64,000 nucleotides of DNA from Thalassospira sp. MCCC 1A01148 (GTDB lineage Bacteria; Pseudomonadota; Alphaproteobacteria; Rhodospirillales; Thalassospiraceae), in NCBI RefSeq assembly GCF_001613795.1, contig NZ_LPVZ01000012.1:62001-126000 (forward strand), written 5' to 3'. Both the position numbers and the translations under genes were made by a program. The notes under the pieces were generated by a model, which had not been told where the DNA came from, made no database searches, and worked only from the letters and a program-made list of their open reading frames with translations. Within the stretch, counting starts at the first letter, position 1. Each line of letters begins with the position of its first letter. Below are positions 1-8,150 of the stretch, in pieces.

Positions 1-811
1 GGCGTTTTCGCGCAATGCGGAAATCTATGACACCACCATTGGCTGGCGCTTCGTGAACCCGGTGATGAAGAAACAGTACGGTGTGGATTCCATGCCCGAA
101 ACCGGTGAAAACGTTGCCGAGGATTTCAACATCTCGCGCGAAGATCAGGATGCCTTTGCGGCCCGTTCGCAGGACAAGGCGGTTGCCGCACAGGAAAATG
201 GCAATCTGGCCGCGGAAATCACACCTGTGACCATTCCGCAGCGTAAAGGCGATGCCATTATTGTGGACAAGGATGAACATCCGCGTCCGGGCACCACGGC
301 CGAAAAGCTTGCCAAATTGCCGACCCCGTTCCGCGAAGGCGGTTCGGTTACGGCCGGTAACGCATCGGGTGTCAATGACGGGGCTGCAGCGCTCATCGTT
401 GCATCGGAAGCCGCTGTTAAAAAATACGGCCTGACCCCGATTGCACGGGTTGTTGGTGGTGCGACCGCCGGTGTTGCACCGCGTATCATGGGCTTTGGCC
501 CGGCCCCGGCGTCGAAAAAACTTCTCGCACGCCTTGGCTGGTCGACAGAGCAGCTTGACGTGATCGAACTGAACGAAGCCTTTGCATCCCAGGGGCTGGC
601 GACGCTTCGTGACCTTGGTATCGCCGATGACGATGCACGCGTAAACCCGAATGGTGGCGCGATTGCCCTTGGCCATCCGCTTGGTATGTCGGGTGCACGC
701 ATTGCCGGCACTGCAGCCCTGCAGATGAAACGCACAGGTGGCAAGCGAGCGCTGGCGACCATGTGCATTGGTGTTGGTCAGGGCATCGCGATTGCGCTTG
801 AAGCTGTTTAA
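1..811 (+). CDS. pcaF: 3-oxoadipyl-CoA thiolase, 3' part (5' end outside window)
   Basis: The reading frame is open from base 2 and ends at TAA 809-811, so about 269 C-terminal residues of a roughly 400-residue thiolase are present. The catalytic residues of the thiolase C-terminal half are visible: NEAFA, the GHPLGMSGAR histidine loop and the C-terminal cysteine in CIGVGQG. The nucleophilic Cys of the N-terminal half lies upstream of the window. Thiolases of this type split 3-oxoadipyl-CoA into succinyl-CoA and acetyl-CoA, the last step of the beta-ketoadipate pathway. The assignment to PcaF rather than a generic acetyl-CoA acetyltransferase rests on the sequence around YDTTIGWRFVNP and on pcaB directly downstream. 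Confidence 0.88.
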   Translation, partial: AFSRNAEIYDTTIGWRFVNPVMKKQYGVDSMPETGENVAEDFNISREDQDAFAARSQDKAVAAQENGNLAAEITPVTIPQRKGDAIIVDKDEHPRPGTTAEKLAKLPTPFREGGSVTAGNASGVNDGAAALIVASEAAVKKYGLTPIARVVGGATAGVAPRIMGFGPAPASKKLLARLGWSTEQLDVIELNEAFASQGLATLRDLGIADDDARVNPNGGAIALGHPLGMSGARIAGTAALQMKRTGGKRALATMCIGVGQGIAIALEAV

Positions 812-841
812 GGCCGATAGCTGATTGATCTTGAAAAAGGT

Positions 842-880
842 GCCCCTGTGCCGGTTGTCGGGCAGGGGCTTCTTTTTGCG
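842..880 (+). terminator. Rho-independent terminator after pcaF
   Basis: Stem GCCCCTG (842-848) pairs with CAGGGGC (863-869), with a 14-base loop, followed by TTCTTTTTG. It lies 30 bases after the pcaF stop and separates pcaF from pcaB. Confidence 0.8.
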
Positions 881-906
881 TTATTGACCAATATAGTTGC
901 TGGCGC

Positions 907-918
907 GACACTAGTGTC
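907..918. promoter_or_regulatory. 12-bp palindrome upstream of pcaB
   Basis: GACACTAGTGTC is a perfect palindrome ending 44 bases before the pcaB start, after the pcaF terminator. Position and symmetry suit an operator for a pca regulator, but no regulator gene is in view. The inner ten bases recur in the spuC/puuA promoter region (51758-51767). Confidence 0.35.
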
Positions 919-962
919 TATCGACTTGATTTCACACCTGTTTGAATGGTGGATGATACCTG

Positions 963-2300
963 ATGAGCGTTTCGCCCTTTGACTCTGCCTTGCTGGGGGA
1001 TCTGTTTTCCGATCCGGAAATTGCCGCACTGTTTGACGACTGTGCGCAGATTGCATCCATGCTGCTATTTGAATCGGCCCTTGCCGCGGCCGAGGCGCGG
1101 GCAGGTCTGATCCCCCAACAAAGTGCGGTTCGCATTGCTGATGTGTGCCGCGACTTCGAACCAGATCCGGCAACGCTTGCGGGACCAACGGCGCGCGCCG
1201 GTGTGCCGGTCCCGGCATTGATCAAGGCGTTGAAGGCGGAAATTGGCGGCGAAGACGCACGATACGTTCATTTCGGTGCCACCAGCCAGGACGTGGTTGA
1301 TACGGCACTTGTTTTGCAGCTGCGCGATGCGATTGCGATTATTCGCCGCCGTATTCGCAAACTGGCCAAGGCGCTTTCAGCGCATGCCGATACCCACCGC
1401 AAAACGGTGATGATTGGCCGAACACGATCCCAACAGGCTGTGCCCACCACGTTTGGCTTGAAGGCTGCCGGATGGTTGGCACCACTTGTGCGGATTGATC
1501 ACCGGATTGAAAGCCTGTCATCGGACTTGTTGCGCATTTCGTTTGGCGGGGCTGCAGGCACGTTGGCCTCCATCGGGGTCAAGGCTGCAGACGTCGAAAG
1601 CAACCTTTCCGAAGAACTTGATCTTCCGCTTGCAGATATGCCCTGGCATGCCCAGCGTGACGTTCTTGTTGATTTCGCAAGTCAGTTAACGGCGTTAACC
1701 GGCGCGCTAGGCAAGATGGGGCAGGACTTGGTTCTGCTGGCACAGTCCGAAATTGCTGAAGTGCAGCCAGGCAAGGGCGGCGGGTCATCGACCATGCCGC
1801 ATAAATCCAACCCCGTGCAGGCGGAAATGCTGGTGACATTTGCGCGGTTCAATGCCGGGCAGCTTGGCACTTTTGCCCAGTCGCAAATCCACGAACATGA
1901 ACGAAGCGGGGCAAGCTGGCTTCTGGAATGGTTGACCTTGCCGCAGATCATTACCGCTACCGGGGCGGCCCTTGCACAGGCGGTGGATATGGTGCCTGAC
2001 CTTAGAATCAATACGGATCGGATGGCGCAAAATCTTGAACTGTCGCGCGGTGCGATGCTGGCTGAGGCCGCAACATTTGCGCTTGCTGATCACCTTGGCC
2101 GCGATGCCGCAGATAAGTTGGTGAAAGATGCCATTGCCAAGTCAGCAGAAAATGCATCGAACCTGTTTGATGAATTGCCAAAACTGACCGACGCCCCGGT
2201 GGATTGGGCACATATCCGCAATCCGGTGAACTATGTCGGACAGGCGGATGTGTTTATCGATCGCGTTTTGGGGGGCACCAAGCGCGGCTTGCGCGAATAG
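963..2300 (+). CDS. pcaB: 3-carboxy-cis,cis-muconate cycloisomerase
   Basis: This 445-residue protein belongs to the fumarase/aspartase superfamily, shown by the signature loop GSSTMPHKSNP at about residues 273-283 and by YVHFGATSQDVVDT at about 100. PcaB converts 3-carboxy-cis,cis-muconate to 4-carboxymuconolactone in the protocatechuate branch of the beta-ketoadipate pathway, acting in the cytosol. The length matches the family. Adjacency to the thiolase pcaF, which acts later in the same pathway, supports this over adenylosuccinate or argininosuccinate lyase. It has its own promoter region after the pcaF terminator. Confidence 0.9.
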   Translation: MSVSPFDSALLGDLFSDPEIAALFDDCAQIASMLLFESALAAAEARAGLIPQQSAVRIADVCRDFEPDPATLAGPTARAGVPVPALIKALKAEIGGEDARYVHFGATSQDVVDTALVLQLRDAIAIIRRRIRKLAKALSAHADTHRKTVMIGRTRSQQAVPTTFGLKAAGWLAPLVRIDHRIESLSSDLLRISFGGAAGTLASIGVKAADVESNLSEELDLPLADMPWHAQRDVLVDFASQLTALTGALGKMGQDLVLLAQSEIAEVQPGKGGGSSTMPHKSNPVQAEMLVTFARFNAGQLGTFAQSQIHEHERSGASWLLEWLTLPQIITATGAALAQAVDMVPDLRINTDRMAQNLELSRGAMLAEAATFALADHLGRDAADKLVKDAIAKSAENASNLFDELPKLTDAPVDWAHIRNPVNYVGQADVFIDRVLGGTKRGLRE

Positions 2301-2301
2301 G

Positions 2302-2330
2302 AAAAAGGCTGCCCCAACGGCAGCCTTTTT
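2302..2330. terminator. Bidirectional terminator between pcaB and the GNAT gene
   Basis: AAAAAGGCTGCC (2302-2313) is perfectly complementary to GGCAGCCTTTTT (2319-2330) with a 5-base loop. A-tract and T-tract on both flanks make it usable by both converging genes. Confidence 0.88.
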
Positions 2331-2353
2331 AATGTGCGGTGCTATGGTGTGGT

Positions 2354-2836
2354 TTAACGCGGTGCGCGCAGGCGCTTTTCAACCGCGTAATTGTGGATGG
2401 GCACACCAGAAACTTCAAAGTCGCGGCGCTCGACAACGCTAAAGTCCTGTTTGAGCAGGAAGGATTTTGCAAGTTCGCTCGCCTCTGAATACAGCTTGCC
2501 GATATCCTGTTCGCGTGCCTTCGATTCAAGGACGTCATACAGGGTCTTGGCGACACCTGTGCCGGCAACATCTGGCAGCGCATAGAGAAAGCCGATATGA
2601 CCATCTGCCTCGACATCGCCGAAGGCAACGACGCGGTTATTGGCATCCACTGCCACAAGGGCAACACGCCCGTCATTCATGATTTCGGCAAAGCGTTCGG
2701 CACTGGGCAGAAGTTTTGCCCAGACGGCGACCTGTTCGGGGTTATAGGCCCGTGGCCCAATCTCTGTGACCGCACGTCTGTATATCTCGACCAGTGCGTC
2801 GGCGTCGCTGTCCGTGAAGGAACGGATGGTGGTCAT
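2354..2836 (-). CDS. GNAT-family N-acetyltransferase
   Basis: A 160-residue single-domain GNAT protein. The acetyl-CoA loop region is recognisable around DVAGTGVAKTLYDVLE, and the C-terminal motif around SFLLKQDFSVVERRDFEVSGVPI is typical of the YafP/ElaA-like branch (motif ending in xNYxxEK). The start is placed at ATG 2836, which overlaps the stop codon of the upstream TenA-like gene as ATGA, indicating translational coupling. An in-frame GTG at 2851 is less likely. The substrate is unknown. The gene forms a two-gene operon with the TenA-like gene. Confidence 0.8.
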   Translation of the reverse strand: MTTIRSFTDSDADALVEIYRRAVTEIGPRAYNPEQVAVWAKLLPSAERFAEIMNDGRVALVAVDANNRVVAFGDVEADGHIGFLYALPDVAGTGVAKTLYDVLESKAREQDIGKLYSEASELAKSFLLKQDFSVVERRDFEVSGVPIHNYAVEKRLRAPR

Positions 2837-3555
2837 TTCTGTGCGCCCCACGCAGTGTCAAAGAACTGATATTCAAGATCGGTCGCACGCGCGAAATAGG
2901 ACAGACATTCCGAACGTTCCTGTTCGGATAGTGCCGGTCCTGCTTTATCAAGCTGCGTATTGAGATAGGCCACCACACTTTCGAAATAATCGCCGATATG
3001 CAGATCAATCCATTCTGCGTACCAGAAATCATCCGGCCGTCTGGCAATGGCCTTATTGACCCGATCTGCCCAGCCAAGATAGGTGCCTTCGGCAACCGCC
3101 AGTACGGCCAGCATATTGGCGTAACGATTGCTGTCGGTGGCATCTTTCATAAGCTGTTTGAAGGACGTCGTTGCCGGCCAGTCGGGTGTGTTTTCACGTG
3201 CATCATCAGATACACCAAGCTCGGCAAAGGATCGCTCGAAATAGGTGTTTTCTTCGCCCGTGACCAATGCAAGGAACTGACAGCCGGGGATGCGGTCCTT
3301 TAAGTTGGGCGCGCGTGAAACAGCCGCCGCCAACAAGGCGACAAACCGATCAATAAACCGGTGATCCTGAATAAGGTAGTTTTCAAGATTGGCCTTGGGC
3401 AGGGCACCGTTGCCCCAAGCATCGGTAAAGGGATGATGAGTTACCGCGTGCCATTGATCTGCACATGATGCCTTGAGCCAGTCGGAAAACGCACCATTCG
3501 GGTTGGATTGGCGCCATGACGGAAAATCCGGGATAGCCGTTGAGGGTTCACTCAT
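2833..3555 (-). CDS. TenA/PqqC-family protein
   Basis: A 240-residue all-helical protein of the TENA/THI-4/PQQC family. Typical segments are the HPF motif near the N-terminus (AVTHHPFTDAWGNG), YLIQDHRFIDRF, and the C-terminal aromatic cluster FWYAEWIDLHIGDYFES. TenA members hydrolyse aminopyrimidine salvage substrates of thiamine; others have divergent roles. ATG 3555 is preferred because AGGA precedes it; the longer frame to 3648 has no comparable site. The downstream GNAT overlaps by 4 bases. No thiamine genes or TPP riboswitch are nearby, so the thiamine role is uncertain. Confidence 0.75.
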   Translation of the reverse strand: MSEPSTAIPDFPSWRQSNPNGAFSDWLKASCADQWHAVTHHPFTDAWGNGALPKANLENYLIQDHRFIDRFVALLAAAVSRAPNLKDRIPGCQFLALVTGEENTYFERSFAELGVSDDARENTPDWPATTSFKQLMKDATDSNRYANMLAVLAVAEGTYLGWADRVNKAIARRPDDFWYAEWIDLHIGDYFESVVAYLNTQLDKAGPALSEQERSECLSYFARATDLEYQFFDTAWGAQK

Positions 3556-3754
3556 GTCGGTACGTTTCCTGAGGGACTTGATAACGTTTGGATTTTGAAC
3601 TTTTGGCACGGTCGCAAACGTTGGGCAAGGCTGGAAATACGGCATCAACCAAAGTACCGATCTTTGTTTGGATGTGATTGATAAGGGTCAAAGTTATCTA
3701 TTGAATTATAATGTTATAAACCAACTCATCAGAGCTTTCCCCAAGGAGGAAATT

Positions 3755-3979
3755 ATGGCGAATGTAGGTTTGGTTGATCGTATCTTGCGCGCATGCATTG
3801 GCGTCGTTTTGCTGGCTTTGCCGTTTGTCATGGCCAACCCCGAAGAGGGCAGCATCGCATTTGGGCCATATGCGTGGGTGATCCTGGCAGCAGGTGTTGT
3901 GATGCTTGTGACAGCGGCCTTGCGTTTTTGCCCGCTTTACAAGTTGTTTGGGTTGCGGACCTGCCCGCTTTCAAAATAA
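3755..3979 (+). CDS. DUF2892 (YgaP-type) small membrane protein
   Basis: A 74-residue protein with two hydrophobic segments (about 14-26 and 38-56) and a short cytoplasmic end rich in CPLYKLFGLRTCP, which is the DUF2892/YgaP membrane-domain pattern. The start is fixed by a strong AGGAGG six bases before ATG 3755. Such proteins are often found with rhodanese or sulfide-handling genes. The next plus-strand gene is a BLH/TIGR01244 protein, also common in that setting. The two C-terminal cysteines are conserved in the family. The leader upstream is very AT-rich (3700-3725). Confidence 0.75.
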   Translation: MANVGLVDRILRACIGVVLLALPFVMANPEEGSIAFGPYAWVILAAGVVMLVTAALRFCPLYKLFGLRTCPLSK

Positions 3980-4149
3980 CGCCATAGACGGCGTTTGGAA
4001 CCCGGAATATTCCGTTCGATCTGTTGTTGCGTGAACGTTATGCTGGCATCCGCAAATCTCTGCGGTATGCTTAGGCCGTGAACCTAAGAACGTGCTGTAA
4101 AAGCCCGATCAACCAGGCGCGGCGACCAGCAACGACGAACGGAATTGAA

Positions 4150-4563
4150 ATGAAACGCCTGAGTGATGAACTGACTGTATCCCCGCAAATGCCGCTTGAG
4201 GCGATTGACGAAATTGCCAAGGCCGGGTTCAAGACCATCATCTGCAACCGACCGGACGGTGAAGATCCGGGACAACCGTCATTCTCTGAAATTGCCGCCA
4301 AGGCCGAAGCCGCCGGTATCAAGGCGATCTTCCAGCCGGTTGCAAGTGGCAATGTGTCGGATGCGGATGCCGATGCCTTTGCTGCCAATCTGGCGTCGGC
4401 CCCGAAGCCGATCTTTGCCTACTGCCGAAGTGGCACACGTTGCACCATCCTTTGGTCGCTGGCCAACGCCGGGCAAATGCCGGCAGATGATATCATCAAG
4501 GCCGCGGCAGAGGCCGGGTACGACATGGCACCGCTTGCGCCGCGGATTGCAGCGCGCGGCTAA
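4150..4563 (+). CDS. TIGR01244/BLH-family phosphatase-like sulfur transferase domain protein
   Basis: A 137-residue protein with the opening MKRLSDELTVSPQ and a CRSGTRC active-site loop near residues 92-98, the CX5R arrangement of the TIGR01244 (beta-lactamase-hydrolase-like, DUF442) family. These cysteine-based phosphatase-fold domains occur with persulfide dioxygenases and sulfide-responsive regulators. Here it stands alone, 170 bases after the DUF2892 gene. ATG 4150 is chosen because the protein then begins exactly where family members do; an in-frame codon at 4078 would add 24 residues of unusual composition. Confidence 0.78.
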   Translation: MKRLSDELTVSPQMPLEAIDEIAKAGFKTIICNRPDGEDPGQPSFSEIAAKAEAAGIKAIFQPVASGNVSDADADAFAANLASAPKPIFAYCRSGTRCTILWSLANAGQMPADDIIKAAAEAGYDMAPLAPRIAARG

Positions 4564-4684
4564 TGCGCCCGGACTTGCAAGCTATGCGGTGCCTTGCTGT
4601 GCAAAAAACGCAGTCAGCACCGCATAAATTGCACTATTCCTTTTGTGCGTTTCGTGACGATATATCCGCGTATGCTGTTTTGGC

Positions 4685-5848
4685 ATGCTCAAATCAAGTG
4701 ATTGCGCGATGACGTCAAACGCCTCCCAACTTCATGACTTCCAATTGCGCCCCGCCCGGAACGGTGATCTGGATGCGCTGTGCGATATTGAAAACCGGTC
4801 TTTTGCGATTGACCGTCTGAACAGGCGTGCCTTCAAGCGTTTTGTTGGCAGTGAAACCGCACGGTTGATCGTGGCGGAAAATGCCAATGATGCGGGCATT
4901 TCTGGCTATGTGCTGGTGATTTTTCGTCGCAATGTGGCGCTTGCGCGCCTGTATTCCATGGCGGTGTCACCCGATCTGCGGGGGCAGGGAATTGGTCGTT
5001 CACTGATCGCGCAGGCCGAAGAGATCAGCCTTGATTTCGGCGCCCCGATCCTGCGCCTTGAGGTCAGCCAGAAAAATCCGGATGCGATCCGGTTGTTTAC
5101 GGCAAATGGTTATCGCGAATTTGACCTTTATCCGGACTATTATCCCGATCACAGCAATGCGCTTCGTATGGAAAAGGTTTTGGTGCCAAACGCCATGCGC
5201 CTGCCGTCACCCATTCATTTCTATCACCAGACCCTGCCTTTTACCTGTGGTCCGGCGGCCCTGATGATGGCGATGAATGCGCTTGATCACGATGTCGAAC
5301 TGGATCGCAATCTTGAAATCGCGTTGTGGCGTGAAGCCACGACGATATTCATGACATCCGGTCATGGCGGCTGTGGTCCGCTTGGGCTGGCGTTGGCGGC
5401 GCATAAGCGCGGCTTTGACGCCGAAGTGCTTAGCAGTCGCGATGGCCCGCTATTTGTTGATACCGTGCGCAAGCCGCAAAACCGCGAAGTTGTTGAACTG
5501 GTGCATTATGACTTTGCCCGTCAGGCACTTGATGCCGGTATCTCGGTCACAACCGGTCCGTTCGGCATTGCCGAGATCGAAGAGCGCACCAAACAGGGTA
5601 AAATGGCGCTGGTCCTGATCAGCCAATACCGCATTTATGGCGACAAAATCCCGCATTGGGTGGTGGTATCGGGCTTTGACGACCGGTTTGTCTATGTCAG
5701 TGATCCCGATATCGGCGAAGACCATGAACCGTTTACAGGAAGCGATTGCCTGTCCGTGCCGATCCTGCGCCATGAGTTTGATCTGATGGCACGCTATGGT
5801 CGGGACAAGCTGCAAGCCGCTGTCTTCATTGATAAAAAGGCCGGATAA
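4685..5848 (+). CDS. GNAT acetyltransferase fused to C39-like cysteine peptidase domain
   Basis: A 387-residue two-domain protein. Residues about 15-165 are a GNAT domain with the acetyl-CoA loop DLRGQGIGRSL. Residues about 180-385 are a C39/papain-like peptidase domain (DUF3335 type) with a plausible catalytic triad: Cys188 in LPFTCGPAAL, His324 in IPHWVVVSGF and Asp340 in VSDPDIG. There is no signal peptide, so it acts in the cytosol. It converges on a GNAT-RimK fusion gene 41 bases away, and the two GNAT domains resemble each other along their length. The substrate may be a peptide or protein tail modified by the ligase. The start may instead be ATG 4709; neither start has a clear ribosome site. 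Confidence 0.82.
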   Translation: MLKSSDCAMTSNASQLHDFQLRPARNGDLDALCDIENRSFAIDRLNRRAFKRFVGSETARLIVAENANDAGISGYVLVIFRRNVALARLYSMAVSPDLRGQGIGRSLIAQAEEISLDFGAPILRLEVSQKNPDAIRLFTANGYREFDLYPDYYPDHSNALRMEKVLVPNAMRLPSPIHFYHQTLPFTCGPAALMMAMNALDHDVELDRNLEIALWREATTIFMTSGHGGCGPLGLALAAHKRGFDAEVLSSRDGPLFVDTVRKPQNREVVELVHYDFARQALDAGISVTTGPFGIAEIEERTKQGKMALVLISQYRIYGDKIPHWVVVSGFDDRFVYVSDPDIGEDHEPFTGSDCLSVPILRHEFDLMARYGRDKLQAAVFIDKKAG

Positions 5849-5861
5849 AATCCGGCCTTTT
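5835..5861. terminator. Bidirectional terminator between the two GNAT fusion genes
   Basis: AAAAGGCCGGA (5835-5845) pairs perfectly with TCCGGCCTTTT (5851-5861). The 5-base loop contains the stop codon of the plus-strand gene. Confidence 0.9.
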
Positions 5862-5889
5862 GCTTTGTTTGTGATCTTCTGATGTTGCC

Positions 5890-7860
5890 TTACGGACGCG
5901 CGATCTTGCCAAGAAGATGCGCAATGATCCGGCGATAAAGATCCATGCCCAGAACCACGTCCTCAACCCCGGCATCAATATTGGGGTTGTCATTCACCTC
6001 GATCACCATCGGGCCATGCGGCGTTTCCTTGACGTCCACTCCATAAAGGCCATCGCCCATCAACCGCGCAGAGGCAAGGGCAGTCGCAACGATGTCGGCA
6101 GGGGCATCTTCAACGGGCAGGGTTTCAAAGCCGCCTTCCTCAAAGCTTTTGCCATCATCTTCATGTTTGACGATCTGCCAGTGACCCGGTGCCATGAAAT
6201 AGCGGCTGGCAAAGATGGCTTCACCGCCCAGAACACCGATGCGCCAGTCAAAGGTGGTTTCGACATATTCCTGAATGACCAGAAGTTCCGAGTTCTTAAA
6301 CATCTCGGTCGCGACCTCAGCCAAGTGTTCGGGTGATTTGACTTTACGCACCCCGCGCGAAAAACAGCCGTCCGGAACCTTCAGAACGGACGGGAAGCTG
6401 AATTGTCGGCCGATTTCGGCAATGCGGCGCTTATCAAAAATCGCACTTTTCGGGGCCGGGATACGGTGGGTGCGCAACAATTCGGCCAAATAGACCTTGT
6501 TGGTACACCGCAGCATCGAGTCCGGATCGTCAATCACCGGAATGCCTTCCTTTACCGCGCGTTTGGCAAAACGATAGGTATGGTGATCAAGGGCGGTGGT
6601 TTCGCGGATCAGAAGGGCGTCAAACTCCGAAAGATGATGGAAATCCTTTGCCGTAATCAGTTCGGCTTTTGCGCCAAGGTCGGATGCGGCCTGCACGAAG
6701 TTGGCAAGGGCTTCCTTGTCTGACGGTGGCAGAACTTCATCCGGGTCATGCAAGATGGCCACAAGGGCGGTCGGCGGTGTGGCGTTGTCTTGCTTGCGAA
6801 CACGCCCGCGCAAGTAGGCGCGAAGAGCAGTTTCGAACTCGGCAAGGTTGCTGTCATCAAGCTGTCGGACCGACGGGGCTTCAATTTCACGCAAGATCTT
6901 GCGGTCCTGCGGATTTAAATGCAGGCGCAGGATCGGGCAGCGAAACTGATCAAACGCACGTTCGCCAATCTGACGGAATTTCTTGTTCGCCGTGCGTCCG
7001 AAATAGACATCGATATAATCCGGTGCCTGATCAGGTGTTTTTCCGGATTTTTCCAGGGCTTCTATAATTTGCGGGCTGAGTTCCGCGCGTGCGGTTTTTT
7101 GCAGGCGCTTCCAGTTCAGGTTCAAAAGAACATCGGCTTCGGGAATGACACGCTCTGCGCGGGCCGCTGCCAGAAGGCTGCAATAATAACCACGCGACAG
7201 ATACTCATAAGACTGACACAGGTTGATCACACGCCGGTTACGTACGCCATGATCAAGTGCCAGATAATCGCGCACCCGCATCACGCGGGCACCCGACACG
7301 GCAAAGCGCTGATCCGAAAGCCGGTCAACAAGGATCAGGGGCGCACCGGTGGCAACAGCCGGGTTGACCATGCTTTCGCTGTCATAAAGCGCATGTTCAA
7401 GGCGGATGCCATCGCCGCCACCCTCGTAATAGCGCGGAAGATCGGCAACGCGCGTATAGCCATGGCGTTCATAAAGATTGCGGGCGGTTTCGTTGGTTGC
7501 GCGCACTTCAAGACGGATACGCGAACACCCCGCATCCATGGCAAGGTTTTCAAGCCCGGCCAGAAGTTGTGTGCCCAATCCCTTGCCGCGCCACTCTTGC
7601 GTAATCGCCAGCGAGTAAATCCGGGCGGTAACCGTATTGGCGCGCAGCAACAACAAGCCATACCCCACAACATCAGGATGATCCGCGTCGCCGGCATCCG
7701 CCACAAGAAGGCGTGCACTGGCCTGGCGCAGGAACCGCGAGAATGATGCACGCGAAATCATGTCACTTTCAAAATTGCCGACTTCAAGGGCACAAAGCCC
7801 ATCAAGGTCGGCGCGAACGGCGTTGCGGATGATAACAGTCGCGGTTTGGGTCGAAGTCAC
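5890..7860 (-). CDS. GNAT acetyltransferase fused to RimK-like ATP-grasp ligase
   Basis: A 656-residue fusion. Residues about 1-155 are a GNAT domain (acetyl-CoA loop EWRGKGLGTQLL). About 165-370 is the RimK-associated N-terminal region (NRRVINLCQSYEYLSRGYY). The C-terminal 250 residues are an ATP-grasp ligase with PSVLKVPDG, DWRIGVLGG and the metal-binding end MVIEVNDNPNID. RimK-type enzymes attach amino acids, usually glutamate, to a peptide carboxylate. GTG 7860 is taken as the start because AGGAGGT (7868-7874) lies 7 bases upstream and the GNAT domain begins at once. The ATG at 7959 has no ribosome site and would add a low-similarity 33-residue leader. Confidence 0.85.
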   Translation of the reverse strand: MTSTQTATVIIRNAVRADLDGLCALEVGNFESDMISRASFSRFLRQASARLLVADAGDADHPDVVGYGLLLLRANTVTARIYSLAITQEWRGKGLGTQLLAGLENLAMDAGCSRIRLEVRATNETARNLYERHGYTRVADLPRYYEGGGDGIRLEHALYDSESMVNPAVATGAPLILVDRLSDQRFAVSGARVMRVRDYLALDHGVRNRRVINLCQSYEYLSRGYYCSLLAAARAERVIPEADVLLNLNWKRLQKTARAELSPQIIEALEKSGKTPDQAPDYIDVYFGRTANKKFRQIGERAFDQFRCPILRLHLNPQDRKILREIEAPSVRQLDDSNLAEFETALRAYLRGRVRKQDNATPPTALVAILHDPDEVLPPSDKEALANFVQAASDLGAKAELITAKDFHHLSEFDALLIRETTALDHHTYRFAKRAVKEGIPVIDDPDSMLRCTNKVYLAELLRTHRIPAPKSAIFDKRRIAEIGRQFSFPSVLKVPDGCFSRGVRKVKSPEHLAEVATEMFKNSELLVIQEYVETTFDWRIGVLGGEAIFASRYFMAPGHWQIVKHEDDGKSFEEGGFETLPVEDAPADIVATALASARLMGDGLYGVDVKETPHGPMVIEVNDNPNIDAGVEDVVLGMDLYRRIIAHLLGKIARP

Positions 7861-8150
7861 TGCGGGGACCTCCTGCGGTGGGGTGGCAATCTGGTTGCTC
7901 TCAACTTCCGGTACGCTCAATGTGAAAGATGCGCAAGCGCATTTATTTTTCATAGCCATGCCATTTTTTCATGGATCATGGCACAGGATCACTCGACCTG
8001 CGGGCGGAATAAAAATATGGTATTTTCAATAGCCTGTTTTGAAACATTTAATTGTCCTGACCGTTTGTACCTATATGGAAAACAAGGTCCAACCGACACA
8101 GGTTTAATGACGACCCGCTTCGAAGGCGGGCCTATTAAGGACACGATGGT
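7861..8150. other. Divergent promoter region, rimK-like fusion / tamA
   Basis: A 290-base non-coding stretch carrying the outward promoters of the ligase gene and of tamAB. It holds the strong ribosome site of the ligase at 7868-7874 and an AT-rich block at 8010-8060. I see no clear operator or RNA structure. Confidence 0.5.

Noticed and set aside
3556-3667. Possible TPP riboswitch upstream of the TenA-like gene
   Set aside because: Read on the minus strand, neither the conserved CTGAGA nor the ACCTGAT/TAATGCC blocks of the thi box are present.
6919-7746. Open frame of 275 codons antisense to the RimK fusion
   Set aside because: It overlaps conserved domain sequence on the other strand and shows no recognisable domain.
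7861-7959. Upstream ATG start for the RimK fusion
   Set aside because: No ribosome site at 7959, whereas GTG 7860 has a full AGGAGGT at ideal spacing and the GNAT domain begins there.
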